Below are positions 25,652 to 33,987 of a DNA stretch of 64,000 nt, piece after piece. This DNA comes from Modestobacter marinus. GTDB lineage: Bacteria > Actinomycetota > Actinomycetes > Mycobacteriales > Geodermatophilaceae. Under the pieces are notes generated by a model. It worked only from the letters and a program-made list of their open reading frames with translations. It was not told the origin of the DNA and made no database searches. Position 1 is the stretch's first letter, and each line of letters opens with the position of its first letter. The position numbers were made by a program, and so were the translations under genes. The DNA lies in assembly GCF_011758655.1 (NCBI RefSeq), contig NZ_JAAMPA010000001.1:1054001-1118000 (forward strand), given 5' to 3'.

Positions 25652-26851
25652 GTGCCGTTCCTCCGCCGTGCCGCCACCGCCACCGCTGCCACCGCCCTGC
25701 TGGGCGGCGTGAGCTGGGTCGCCCGCGCCGCCTGGGGCCTGCCGATCGCCCTCGGCGCCAGCCAGCGCCGGCTCCGCCCGACCGTCACCGGCTCCGCCCA
25801 GTTCTCCGACGGGAAGTTCCACAACAACCTGCCCTCCCCCGCCCTCGCCCCGGCCAACGCGCGGGACGGGCTGCTGCGGCAGTGGCACGAGGACCGGCAC
25901 AAGGGCCTCCCGGGCGGTCCCATCCCGCTGACCACCCCGGAGGTGCCCGAGCAGGCCGCGGCGCTGGCGGTCACCTGGTTCGGGCACTCCAGCGCGCTGC
26001 TGGAGGTCGACGGCCGGCGGGTGCTGGTCGACCCGGTGTGGGGCGAGCGGGTGTCGCCGTCCCCGCTGCTCGGCCCGACCCGCCTGCACGAGCCGCCGGT
26101 GCCGGTGGAGAGCCTGCCGCCGGTCGACGCCGTGCTGATCAGCCACGACCACTACGACCACCTCGACCTGCCCACCGTGCGGGCACTGCTGCGCGGGCAG
26201 TCGGCCCCGTTCGTCGTCCCGCTCGGGATCGGCGCCCACCTGCGCCGGTGGGGCGTCCCGGACGAGCGGATCGTCGAGCTGGACTGGGACGGCGCGACGA
26301 CGATCGACGGGCTGACCCTCACCTGCACCGAGGCCCGGCACTTCTCCGGCCGGTTCTTCGCCCGGGACACCACGCTCTGGTCCTCCTGGGTCGTCGCCGG
26401 CCCCCGGCACCGGGTGTTCTTCGGCGGTGACACCGGCTACACGCCGGCCTTCGCCGGGATCGGCGCCCGCCTCGGCCCCTTCGACCTGACGCTGCAGCCC
26501 ATCGGCGCCTACAACGACGCCTGGCACGCCATCCACATGGACCCGGAGGAGGCCGTGCGGGCGCACGGCGACCTGGGCGGCCGGGTGCTGGTGCCGATCC
26601 ACTGGGCGACGTTCAACCTGGCCTTCCACCGCTGGGCCGAGCCCGTGCAGCGCCTGCTCACCGCCGCCGAGGCGCGCGGCGTCCAGGTCGTCGTCCCGCA
26701 GCCCGGTGAGCGGATCGACGTGCTGGCGCCGCCGCCGCTGCACGACTGGTGGACGGCGGTCGGCTCGGCCGACGACGTGCCCCCGGGCCGACCGACGGCC
26801 GGCCCCGCCCGGGGCAGGCGGACCGCCCGCCGGGCCGGCAGCCCCGGCTGA
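25652..26851 (+). CDS. Metallo-beta-lactamase-fold hydrolase, NAPE-PLD/UlaG-like
   Basis: A 399-residue protein. WFGHSSALLEVDGRRVLVDP and LISHDHYDHLDLPT give the metal-binding HxHxDH core. FFGGDTGYTP supplies the metal-bridging aspartate and PIHWATFNLAFHRW the last histidine. This arrangement matches the NAPE-phospholipase D-like/UlaG-like branch. The N-terminus (LRRAATATAATALLGGVSW) is hydrophobic and may be a membrane anchor or uncleaved signal. GTG at 25652 is the likely start. It is convergent with the TspO-like gene with only nine bases between stops. The natural substrate, possibly a phosphodiester or lactone, is unknown. Confidence 0.85.
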   Translation: MPFLRRAATATAATALLGGVSWVARAAWGLPIALGASQRRLRPTVTGSAQFSDGKFHNNLPSPALAPANARDGLLRQWHEDRHKGLPGGPIPLTTPEVPEQAAALAVTWFGHSSALLEVDGRRVLVDPVWGERVSPSPLLGPTRLHEPPVPVESLPPVDAVLISHDHYDHLDLPTVRALLRGQSAPFVVPLGIGAHLRRWGVPDERIVELDWDGATTIDGLTLTCTEARHFSGRFFARDTTLWSSWVVAGPRHRVFFGGDTGYTPAFAGIGARLGPFDLTLQPIGAYNDAWHAIHMDPEEAVRAHGDLGGRVLVPIHWATFNLAFHRWAEPVQRLLTAAEARGVQVVVPQPGERIDVLAPPPLHDWWTAVGSADDVPPGRPTAGPARGRRTARRAGSPG

Positions 26852-26860
26852 CCGCCGGGC

Positions 26861-27628
26861 TCAGCCGACCAGCAGCGCGCGCCGGTCCGACCGGGTGATC
26901 GCCCGGCCGGCCAGGGCCACCAGGACGACGGCGGCCGCGCAGACCGCGGCGACGGCGACCTCCCGCGGGCCCTCGGCGGCAGCGATGCCCAGCAGGCCCC
27001 AGACGACCGCGGCCGCGAACGGGCCGGCGGCGACGTGGGAGCCGAGGAGCACGGCCGCGGCGATCCCGGCGACCGTCACCAGTGCGGCCACGGCCCAGGC
27101 CTGGGCCGCCAGGGTGTCCGGGGATATGCCCAGCGCCACCCCGGTGCTGCCCACGTTCGCCACCGGGGCGACGGTGAGCCAGCCCAGCAGGAGCCCGGCG
27201 GTGGCCCGCGGCAGCAGCCGGGCCAGCCCGTCGGCCGGCACCGTCTGCAGCCGGACGTAGGCGACGGCGGCGGCAGCGGTGATGCCGAAGATCAGCACCT
27301 GGGCGACGTACTGCCAGGCCCCGCCCTGCGGGTAGACCACCTCCCAGACGGCGTTCCCGGCGAACGCGAGGGCCAGCGGCCAGCCGGTGCGCCGGTGCAC
27401 CTCGCGCGCTCGCTGCGACGGCAGCGCCTGGTAGACCGCCCAGGCCAGCGACCCGGCGAAGATGAGCCCCCAGATGGTGAAGGCCCAGCCGGCCGGGGTG
27501 ACCAGGGAGCGGTCGGCGTCGCTGACGTCACCGACGCTGCGGCCGGCGAGCGCCGAGCCCAACGGACTGCCGACGATCTGGGCGACCGCGGCCACGACCA
27601 CCGCGACGACCCGGGGGGTGTCCCTCAT
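26861..27628 (-). CDS. TspO-related (tryptophan-rich) membrane protein
   Basis: A 255-residue protein with about seven hydrophobic helices. TPAGWAFTIWGLIFAGSLAW resembles the tryptophan-rich TspO/MBR-like family motif, and the first helix reads VVAVVVAAVAQIVG. Standard TspO has five helices and about 160 residues, so this is the longer actinobacterial relative. Proteins of this family bind tetrapyrroles or sterols and have been linked to stress. The start is an ATG with GAGGAGGG upstream. It sits downstream of the HAD hydrolase gene by 54 bases and could be co-transcribed. Confidence 0.72.
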   Translation of the reverse strand: MRDTPRVVAVVVAAVAQIVGSPLGSALAGRSVGDVSDADRSLVTPAGWAFTIWGLIFAGSLAWAVYQALPSQRAREVHRRTGWPLALAFAGNAVWEVVYPQGGAWQYVAQVLIFGITAAAAVAYVRLQTVPADGLARLLPRATAGLLLGWLTVAPVANVGSTGVALGISPDTLAAQAWAVAALVTVAGIAAAVLLGSHVAAGPFAAAVVWGLLGIAAAEGPREVAVAAVCAAAVVLVALAGRAITRSDRRALLVG

Positions 27629-27682
27629 CGGTCCCTCCTCCTCGTCCGCGCGGCCGCCGGACCGGCCACGTGCTCCCCCGGG

Positions 27683-28342
27683 CTACCCGGCCAGGGCGGC
27701 GAGCACCCCGGGGAGCTCGAGGAGATCGGCGACCTCGTGCTGCGGCTGCGGCCCGTCCGGGTCCACGCGGTGCCCGGGCCGGCGCACCCGGACGACGGTG
27801 AGCCCGGCCTCCAGCGCCCCCCGGGTGTCCCGCGCCGACGCGGGAACGTGCACCGCGGCCCCGGCCTCGGCCGCCCGCTGGTAGATCTCCGGGTGCGGCT
27901 TGTAGGCGTGCAGCCGCTCGCTGGTCAGGACGGCGTCCGGGTGCACCAGCCCGGCCGCCCGGGTGCGGGCGAACAGGTCGTCGTCCACGTTGGACAGCAC
28001 CCCGACCCGGTGCTGCTCGGCCACCAGCGGCAGCGCCCGGCCGACGTCGGGCCACAGCGGCCAGTCCGGCAGCGACTCCAGCAGCGCCAGGGTGTCCGCG
28101 GTGGCGTCGGCCTCCAGGCCCCGGGCCGCGTAGGTGTCGGCGAGCGCGCGCCGGCAGTGCTCGGCGAAGGGCACCCAGTCGGTGACCTCCTTCTGGGAGG
28201 CCTTGTTCCGGGCGTCCCAGTCGTCGTAGAGGTCGCTCCCGGCGACGTCCCAGCCGTGCCCCTCGGCGAGCGAGGCGAACGTCGCCGAACCACCCGTCCG
28301 GGAGTCGATCAGCGCGCTGAACAGGTCGAAGGTCACGAGCAC
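27683..28342 (-). CDS. HAD-superfamily hydrolase
   Basis: A 219-residue hydrolase of the haloacid dehalogenase superfamily with a helical cap. The nucleophile motif is FDLFSAL, where Asp is followed by LF as in the type II dehalogenase branch. Motif II is VGVLSNVDDDLF and motif III's lysine is in RLHAYKPHPEIYQRAAE. The usual motif IV acidic pair is replaced near HVPASARDTRGALEAGL (family form VGDSxxxDxxGA), so acid residues there differ from the standard pattern. It may be a phosphatase or dehalogenase; the substrate is unknown. It starts with GTG and follows the DNA glycosylase gene. Confidence 0.78.
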   Translation of the reverse strand: MLVTFDLFSALIDSRTGGSATFASLAEGHGWDVAGSDLYDDWDARNKASQKEVTDWVPFAEHCRRALADTYAARGLEADATADTLALLESLPDWPLWPDVGRALPLVAEQHRVGVLSNVDDDLFARTRAAGLVHPDAVLTSERLHAYKPHPEIYQRAAEAGAAVHVPASARDTRGALEAGLTVVRVRRPGHRVDPDGPQPQHEVADLLELPGVLAALAG

Positions 28343-28355
28343 GTCGCCCAGTATG

Positions 28356-28414
28356 GCCCCGTCGCAGGGTCCCGCCGCGAGCCTGCGAGTGGTGGGGGGC
28401 GACGGGGTCCTTCG
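28356..28414. repeat. Post-stop hairpin repeat, copy D
   Basis: On the minus strand GAAGGACC begins one base after the glycosylase TGA. The core is CTCGCAGGCTCGC and the outer stem GACCCCGTCG pairs with CGACGGGGCC. It lies between the glycosylase and HAD genes on the same strand, so it may attenuate or terminate transcription within a gene row. Confidence 0.75.
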
Positions 28415-29284
28415 TCAGCGCAGCAGCTTGGACATCCGCCGGTCGGCCAGCGGCTTGCCGCCGGTCTGGCAGGTCGGGCAGTACTGCAGCGAGGTGTCGG
28501 CGAAGGAGACCTCGCGCACGGTGTCCCCGCAGACCGGGCAGGGCAGCCCGGTGCGGGCGTGCACCTGCAGGCCGGCCCGCTTCTCGCCCTTGAGCGTCGC
28601 CGCGCGCTGGCCGAGCTGGCGGTCCAGGGCGCCGGTCAGCGTCTCCCGCATCGCCGCGTGCAACCGGAGCAGCTCCTCGTCGGTGACCTTGTCGGCCATC
28701 TTGAACGGGGAGAGCCGGGCGGCGTGCAGGATCTCGTCGGAGTAGGCGTTCCCGATCCCCGACAGCACGGTCTGGTCGGTGAGGGTGCCCTTGAGCTGGG
28801 TGCGCCGGCCGGCCAGCAGCGCCCCGAGGGTCTCGGTGTCCAGCTCCAGCGCGTCCGGGCCCAGCCGGGCGATGCCCGGCATCTCGGCCGGCGAGCGGAC
28901 CACGTAGACCGCCAGGCCCTTGCGGGTGCCCTGCTCGGTCAGGTCGAAGCCCTCGGGCAGCTCACCCTCGCGCGGCTCGAGGTGCACCCGCAGCGCCAGC
29001 GGCCCCTTGCCCGGCTTGGGCGGGGCGGTGGGCAGGTTCGTCCGCCAGTGCAGCCAGCCGGCCCGGGCCAGGTGGACGACCAGGTGCAGCCCGGAGACGT
29101 CCAGGTCCAGGAACTTGCCGTGCCGGGCGGCCCCGGTGAGCTCCAGCCCGGCCAGCGAGGACAGCGGCGGGTCGAACGTCTTGATCGCCTGGACACCGGC
29201 CAGGTCGACGCGCGTGATCACTCGGCCGACGGCGTTCTCCCGCAGGAACGCCGCCAGCGCCTCCACCTCGGGCAACTCGGGCAC
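28415..29284 (-). CDS. Fpg/Nei-family DNA glycosylase/AP lyase
   Basis: A 289-residue base-excision-repair enzyme. The N-terminus PELPEVEAL exposes the catalytic proline after Met removal and the conserved glutamate. A helix-two-turn-helix segment (LSGIGNAYSDEILHAARL) binds DNA, and the C-terminal zinc finger is complete: CPVC, a 16-residue spacer, then CPTC. The family excises oxidised bases such as 8-oxoguanine or formamidopyrimidines and cleaves the abasic site. GTG at 29284 is the only start in frame near PELPEV. The lack of a close partner and the RTQLKGTLTDQ segment suggest the actinobacterial Fpg/Nei branch, which could act as Nei rather than MutM. Confidence 0.9.
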   Translation of the reverse strand: MPELPEVEALAAFLRENAVGRVITRVDLAGVQAIKTFDPPLSSLAGLELTGAARHGKFLDLDVSGLHLVVHLARAGWLHWRTNLPTAPPKPGKGPLALRVHLEPREGELPEGFDLTEQGTRKGLAVYVVRSPAEMPGIARLGPDALELDTETLGALLAGRRTQLKGTLTDQTVLSGIGNAYSDEILHAARLSPFKMADKVTDEELLRLHAAMRETLTGALDRQLGQRAATLKGEKRAGLQVHARTGLPCPVCGDTVREVSFADTSLQYCPTCQTGGKPLADRRMSKLLR

Positions 29285-29331
29285 CGGCCCATGATCCACG
29301 CCCGACGCCGTCCCCGTCGTCCCCCGACCGA

Positions 29332-29355
29332 GGGCAGAAATGGCCATTTCTGCCC
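29332..29355. repeat. AAATGGCCATTT-core palindrome, copy 2
   Basis: A perfect 24-base palindrome (GGGCAGAAATGG and its complement), nine bases after the stop of the aminotransferase gene on the minus strand and upstream of the glycosylase. It shares the core with 4530-4557, but the outer arms are different and still pair. Confidence 0.65.
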
Positions 29356-29364
29356 GGAGGGGCC

Positions 29365-30519
29365 TCAGGGGAGGGCGGCGGCCATGCGCTCGACGATGGT
29401 GCGCAGCACCGGGCGGGGGGTGGCCAGGTTCAGCCGCACGTGGCCGGCGCCGGGGGCGCCGCACTCCGGCCCGTCAACCAGCGCCACCCCGGCCTCGCGC
29501 AGGAAGAACTCGCCCAGCGGCTCCTCGATCCCCAGCTCCCGGCCGTCCAGCCAGGCCAGGTAGGTGCCCTCCGGCGGGGTGTATCCCACCCGCGGCAGGT
29601 GCTCGGCGAGCAGCTCGGCCAGCAGCCGGCGGTTGCCGTCCAGGTAGGCCAGGACGTCGTCCAGCCACTCCTCACCCTCGTCGTACGCCGCCGTGCTGGC
29701 CAGCACCCCCGGGGTGGAGGCGCCGTGGCCGGCCAGCTCGCCGACCTCGGCCCAGTGCGCGGCGTCGGCGGCGTTGGACAGCAGCAGCTGCGCGGCCTTG
29801 AGCCCGGGCACGTTGAACGCCTTGGACGCCGACGTCGCGGTCACCGTGTGCGCGGCGGTCGCCGCCGACAGCGAGGCGTAGGGCCGGTGCACCGCGCCCG
29901 GGTACACCAGCGGCGCGTGGATCTCGTCGGCGAACACCCGCGCCCGGTGGCGCTCGACCACCTCGGCCAGGGCGAGCTGCTCGGCGGCGGTGAACACCCG
30001 GCCCACCGGGTTGTGCGGGTTGACGTGCACGAGCAGGGCGCCGGGGCTCAGCGCCCGGTCCAGCGCCGCGAGGTCGTGGGCCAGCCGGCCGTCCTCGCCG
30101 CGCACCATCGGGACCTCGATGAGCTGACGGCCCATCAGCCGGGGCACCTTCAGGAACGGCATGTACGCCGGGGTGGGCAGCACGACGGGAGCGCCGGGCG
30201 GGGTGAAGTGCTCGATCGCCGCCTGCAGCCCGGCGACGACGTCGGCCAGCGGGGTGATCCACTCCGCCGGCAGCTCCCACCCGTAGCGGCGGAGCTGCCA
30301 GCCGGCGCACGCCCGCGCCATCCCGGCGGCGACGGGGATCGGCAGGTAGCCCAGCGCCCCGGCGTCGACGGCGTCGTGCAGCGCGCGGGTGACCACCGGC
30401 GCCGTCCCGAAGTCCATCTCGGCGACGAACGCGCCCAGCGCCTCGCCGTACGTCGTCCACTTGAGGCTGCCGGCCGAGCGCAGCGCGTCCTCGGTGAGTG
30501 CGTCGAAGGAGGTGCCCAC
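29365..30519 (-). CDS. PatB/MalY-type PLP-dependent cystathionine beta-lyase-like enzyme
   Basis: A 384-residue fold-type I PLP enzyme. The PLP-binding lysine is in ATSASKAFNVPGLK. NPHNPVGRVF and FADEIHAPLVYPG are typical of the MalY/PatB group, which cleaves C-S bonds in cystathionine or cysteine conjugates. TPAYMPFLKV is also a hallmark. The enzyme would yield pyruvate, ammonia and a thiol. GTG at 30519 gives the standard N-terminus (GTSFDALTED) and lies five bases after the malic enzyme stop. The two genes are probably one transcript, although the start has no obvious ribosome site. Confidence 0.87.
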   Translation of the reverse strand: MGTSFDALTEDALRSAGSLKWTTYGEALGAFVAEMDFGTAPVVTRALHDAVDAGALGYLPIPVAAGMARACAGWQLRRYGWELPAEWITPLADVVAGLQAAIEHFTPPGAPVVLPTPAYMPFLKVPRLMGRQLIEVPMVRGEDGRLAHDLAALDRALSPGALLVHVNPHNPVGRVFTAAEQLALAEVVERHRARVFADEIHAPLVYPGAVHRPYASLSAATAAHTVTATSASKAFNVPGLKAAQLLLSNAADAAHWAEVGELAGHGASTPGVLASTAAYDEGEEWLDDVLAYLDGNRRLLAELLAEHLPRVGYTPPEGTYLAWLDGRELGIEEPLGEFFLREAGVALVDGPECGAPGAGHVRLNLATPRPVLRTIVERMAAALP

Positions 30520-30524
30520 CGGCG

Positions 30525-31994
30525 TCAGTCTGCGTCGCCGGGCACGTCCGCGGTCGCCCCGGGCTCGGCGCGGGCCGACTCCTCCACCGCGTGCGCGACC
30601 GCCTGCGCGACGGCCGGGTCGAAGACGCTGGGGATGATGTAGTTGGCGTTGAGCTGGTCGTCGCCCACCACCGCGGCCAGCGCGTCGGCCGCGGCCAGCA
30701 GCATGCCGGGGCGGATCTCCTTGGCCCGAGCGTCCAGCAGCCCGCGGAAGACGCCGGGGAACGCCAGCACGTTGTTGATCTGGTTGGGCAGGTCCGACCG
30801 GCCCGAGGCGACGACGGCGGCGTACTGCCGGGCCCGCACCGGGTCGACGTCCGGCGTGGGGTTGGCCATCGGGAAGACCACCGCCCGCTCGGCCATCCCG
30901 GCCAGCACGTCGGCCTGGATCACGTTGGCCGCGCTCACCCCGATGAACACGTCGGCGCCCTGCAGCGCGTCGGGCAGCTCGCCGCGCCGGCACGCGGGGT
31001 TGGTGCGGCGGGCCAGGTCGAGCTTGGCCGGGGTGAGCCGGTCGTCGTCCGGGGAGAGGATGCCCTCCCGGTCCCAGACCAGCACGTTCGTGGCCCCGGC
31101 CTCCAGCAGCAGGGTGACGATCGCCGTCCCGGCCGCCCCGCCGCCGGCGACGACGATCGCGACGTCGGTGAGCTGCTTCTCCACCACCCGCAGGGCGTTG
31201 CGCAGCGCGGCGAGCACGCAGATCGCCGTGCCGTGCTGGTCGTCGTGGAAGACCGGGATGTCCAGCTTCTCCCGCAGCCGCGCCTCGATCTCGAAGCAGC
31301 GCGGCGCGGAGATGTCCTCCAGGTTGATGCCGCCGAAGCCGGGGGCGATCAGCTCGACGGTGCGCACGATCTCGTCGACGTCCTGGGTGTCCAGGGCGAT
31401 CGGCCAGGCGTCGATGTCACCGAACCGCTTGAACAGCGCGGCCTTGCCCTCCATGACCGGCATGGAGGCGCCCGGGCCGATGTCGCCGAGCCCCAGCACG
31501 GCCGAGCCGTCGGTGACGACGGCGACGGTGTTGCCCTTGATGGTCAGCCGGCGGACGTCCTCCGGGTGCTCGGCCAGCGCCAGGCAGACCCGGGCGACGC
31601 CGGGGGTGTAGGCCATCGACAGGTCGTCGCGCGTCTTCAGCGGGACCTTGGAGGCGACCTCCAGCTTGCCGCCCAGGTGCAGCAGGAAGGTGCGGTCGCT
31701 GACCTTGCGGACGTGCACGTGGTCGACCGCGTCGAGCGCGGCGACGACCTCCTCGGAGTGCTCGGCGTCGGCGGCGGAGCAGGTGACGTCGACAGTGAGC
31801 CCGTCGGGCCGGGACTCGACGACGTCGATCGCGGTGACCGCGCCGCCGGCGTTGCCCACCGCGGTGGCGATCCGGCCGACGCTGGCCGGGTCACCGTCGG
31901 CGGTGAGCCGCACGGTGATCGAGTAGGACGCCGACGTCACCGGACCGCGGTGGACGACGGGTGCGGGTGCCGAGTCAGGAGTGAGGGACGTCAC
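30525..31994 (-). CDS. NAD(P)-dependent malic enzyme with N-terminal ACT domain
   Basis: A 489-residue malate dehydrogenase (oxaloacetate-decarboxylating), which converts malate to pyruvate and CO2. Residues about 20-95 form an ACT regulatory domain (YSITVRLTADGDPASVGRI). The malic domain carries MAYTPGVARVCL, GDIGPGASMPVMEGKAALF and FHDDQHGTAICVL. The nucleotide-binding domain has VAGGGAAGTAIV. The ACT fusion, found in many Gram-positive malic enzymes, suggests allosteric control by an amino acid. The start at 31994 is a GTG. It is the promoter-proximal gene of an operon with the PatB-like lyase. Confidence 0.93.
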   Translation of the reverse strand: MTSLTPDSAPAPVVHRGPVTSASYSITVRLTADGDPASVGRIATAVGNAGGAVTAIDVVESRPDGLTVDVTCSAADAEHSEEVVAALDAVDHVHVRKVSDRTFLLHLGGKLEVASKVPLKTRDDLSMAYTPGVARVCLALAEHPEDVRRLTIKGNTVAVVTDGSAVLGLGDIGPGASMPVMEGKAALFKRFGDIDAWPIALDTQDVDEIVRTVELIAPGFGGINLEDISAPRCFEIEARLREKLDIPVFHDDQHGTAICVLAALRNALRVVEKQLTDVAIVVAGGGAAGTAIVTLLLEAGATNVLVWDREGILSPDDDRLTPAKLDLARRTNPACRRGELPDALQGADVFIGVSAANVIQADVLAGMAERAVVFPMANPTPDVDPVRARQYAAVVASGRSDLPNQINNVLAFPGVFRGLLDARAKEIRPGMLLAAADALAAVVGDDQLNANYIIPSVFDPAVAQAVAHAVEESARAEPGATADVPGDAD

Positions 31995-32061
31995 CCGGCC
32001 ATCGTGGCACCACGACCGGAATTATTCCACCTGTCGGGCAACGCATCCCGTATCGCGGAAC

Positions 32062-32502
32062 TCAGGACGGGAGCTCGGCCGCCCGCTGCTCGACCCGGGC
32101 CTTGAGCCCGACCGCGAACTGGCGGAAGGCCGGGTTGAGGTCGGGCACCGTGCGCATCATCAGCGGCGCCAGCGGGCCGCGGTACTGCTCGCGCACGGTG
32201 AACTCCGTGCTGCCGTCGCCCTGCGGGTCCAGCCGGAAGGTGCGCTCGGCGACGAAGAGGTCCAGCGGCAGCCCGTGGCGCCAGCGCATCGACTCGGCCG
32301 GCCGGATCTCGGTCACCGCGACCCGCAGCGGCCGGCGCCGGGTGCCGGTGGCGACCAGGAGCAGGGGCGCACCCAGCCGGACGACGCCCTCCACACGGTC
32401 GATCCCGGAGTTCCAGTCGCGCCAGCCGCCGACGTCGACGAGCACCGCCCACACCTGTTCGGCCCCGGCGTCGATGCGGGTGGCCGCCTCGTAGCTCCTC
32501 AT
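32062..32502 (-). CDS. SRPBCC (START-like) family protein
   Basis: A 146-residue protein of the polyketide-cyclase/START-like fold. SYEAATRIDAGAEQVWAVLVD is the N-terminal strand-helix, GGWRDWNSGIDRVEG the first loop, and the long C-terminal helix ends the domain. The fold surrounds a hydrophobic pocket for lipid-like ligands, but no ligand is evident. The start ATG overlaps the stop of the DUF309 gene by four bases, and a MEDS-sensor gene lies upstream, so it is the last gene of a three-gene coupled operon. Function is unknown. Confidence 0.8.
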   Translation of the reverse strand: MRSYEAATRIDAGAEQVWAVLVDVGGWRDWNSGIDRVEGVVRLGAPLLLVATGTRRRPLRVAVTEIRPAESMRWRHGLPLDLFVAERTFRLDPQGDGSTEFTVREQYRGPLAPLMMRTVPDLNPAFRQFAVGLKARVEQRAAELPS

Positions 32503-33011
32503 CGCGACCGAGTGTGCTCCCCGTCACTCCCGGGTGGAAGGGTCAGCCGCGGCGGGGCGGGGTCCGGCGGCACCCCGGCCGCGGCCTCGGCTCCCAGCCG
32601 GGTGCCCCAGGCGACCAGCCCGGGGAGGTCCACGCCGTGCCGGGCGGCGGCCGCGCCCGCGGTGCCCAGGGACCGGGCGCCCCGGGTCAGCAGGGTCGCC
32701 GCCCCCGGCAGGTTGCCGCGCAGGACGTGGGTCAGGCCGACGGCGAGCTGCGCCAGGCCGCGCCACAGGTCCCGTTCGTCGTCCGGGCCGGTCTTCCACG
32801 CGTCCTCCAGCACCTCGTGGGCGTGGAACGGGCGGCCGGCGTCCAGCAGCTGCTGCGCCTCCGCCAGCGTCCGGTCCGGGCTGCGGACCAGCCCCTCCGG
32901 CGCGCGCGGCTCCCCCGGTGAGCCGTACGGCAGCGGCCGGCCCAGCGCGTCCCGCGGTCGGGCACTGCGGGCCCGGCCGGCGTCGTCCCGGTCGCGGGGA
33001 GCGTCGGGCAC
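32499..33011 (-). CDS. DUF309 domain protein
   Basis: A 170-residue protein with a central DUF309 domain: LLDAGRPFHAHEVLEDAWK (with the conserved H-x-x-HE) and RDLWRGLAQLAVGLTHVLRGN. This helical domain has a known fold but no established activity. The charged Arg/Asp N-terminus before residue 40 is probably flexible. The gene starts with GTG one base after the stop of the MEDS-sensor gene and overlaps the SRPBCC start, indicating a coupled operon. No function is assigned. Confidence 0.8.
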   Translation of the reverse strand: MPDAPRDRDDAGRARSARPRDALGRPLPYGSPGEPRAPEGLVRSPDRTLAEAQQLLDAGRPFHAHEVLEDAWKTGPDDERDLWRGLAQLAVGLTHVLRGNLPGAATLLTRGARSLGTAGAAAARHGVDLPGLVAWGTRLGAEAAAGVPPDPAPPRLTLPPGSDGEHTRSR

Positions 33012-33012
33012 G

Positions 33013-33987
33013 TCAGCGCAGGACGGTGGTGAGCCGCACCTGCACGCCGTCGCCGGCCGCCGTGATGTCGACGTGGTCGCAGAGCTGGCGGGCCAGCCAC
33101 AGCCCCATGCCCCCCAGCGACAGGTCGTCGCCGTGCGCCGGCCCGTAGCCGATGAACGGGTCCTGCAGCCCGGCGCCGTGGTCGGTCACCGTGCAGACCA
33201 ACCGGTCGCTGCCGGCCCACAACCGCAGGTCGACCGGCGGCCGGCCGTGCCGCAGCGCGTTGGTGGTCATCTCGTCGACGGCGAGCAGGAAGTCCTCCAG
33301 CGCCGGCCCCGACCCGTTCGGCAACCGCGCCTCGGCGGCACGCGAGGCGAGGTCCCGGCGCAACCCGCGCAGGTCGCGCACGGAGTCGGCGTGCACCAGC
33401 GGCTCGGTCTCCTCCAGCGGCTCGGGCGGGACGGGCAGCGAGGCCAGGTACTCCTCGGGGTCGACGTGGTCGGGGTTCACCTGCTCGTGCCCGTCGACCT
33501 GCAGCACCGGGTGGGTGGCCCGGGCGGCCGCCACCAGCGGCTCCGGCACCCGGCGGGTGTCGCACAGGCACAGGACCTGGAGCGGGTCGTCCCCGGTGCG
33601 GTGCGCCTCGTCGAGCTGGTGGTCCAGGACGGCGTCGTAGCGCTGCCACTCCCGCCAGGTGTCCGGCTCGGACCCGGGCAGCGGCTCCAGGACCACCCGG
33701 ACCACCGGGCTGGCGGCGACCCGGTGGCGCACCCCGAGGCGGCGGACGGCGGTGATCGCCGCCGCCGGCCCGTTGCCGTACACGTCCGACCACGCGACCC
33801 ACGTCACCTGCGGACGGTCCGGCAGCGCCTGCTGCAGGAGCTGGGTGGTCTGGTCGCTGCAGACGACCACCACCGGCTCCCCGGCGTCCAGCCCGGCACA
33901 GACGAACGCGACGGTGCCATCGACCAGCTCGCTGTCCGACGCGCCGATCAACGCCCGGTGCCTGGCGGACCCGGCTGCCCCGTCCAT
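33013..33987 (-). CDS. MEDS-domain sensor with HATPase (anti-sigma-type kinase)
   Basis: A 324-residue protein. Residues about 1-180 look like a MEDS (methanogen/methylotroph DcmR sensory) domain, including HRALIGASDSELVDGTVAFV and AGLDAGEPVVVVCSD. The C-terminal part is a GHKL ATPase of the anti-sigma/SpoIIAB-like group, with FLLAVDEMTTNALRHG (N box) and VTDHGAGLQDP (G1 box). It lacks a phospho-accepting histidine helix. It may phosphorylate or bind an anti-anti-sigma factor encoded elsewhere. ATG at 33987 is the likely start. The gene is transcribed away from the ergothioneine cluster across about 245 bases. The signal is unknown. Confidence 0.8.
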   Translation of the reverse strand: MDGAAGSARHRALIGASDSELVDGTVAFVCAGLDAGEPVVVVCSDQTTQLLQQALPDRPQVTWVAWSDVYGNGPAAAITAVRRLGVRHRVAASPVVRVVLEPLPGSEPDTWREWQRYDAVLDHQLDEAHRTGDDPLQVLCLCDTRRVPEPLVAAARATHPVLQVDGHEQVNPDHVDPEEYLASLPVPPEPLEETEPLVHADSVRDLRGLRRDLASRAAEARLPNGSGPALEDFLLAVDEMTTNALRHGRPPVDLRLWAGSDRLVCTVTDHGAGLQDPFIGYGPAHGDDLSLGGMGLWLARQLCDHVDITAAGDGVQVRLTTVLR

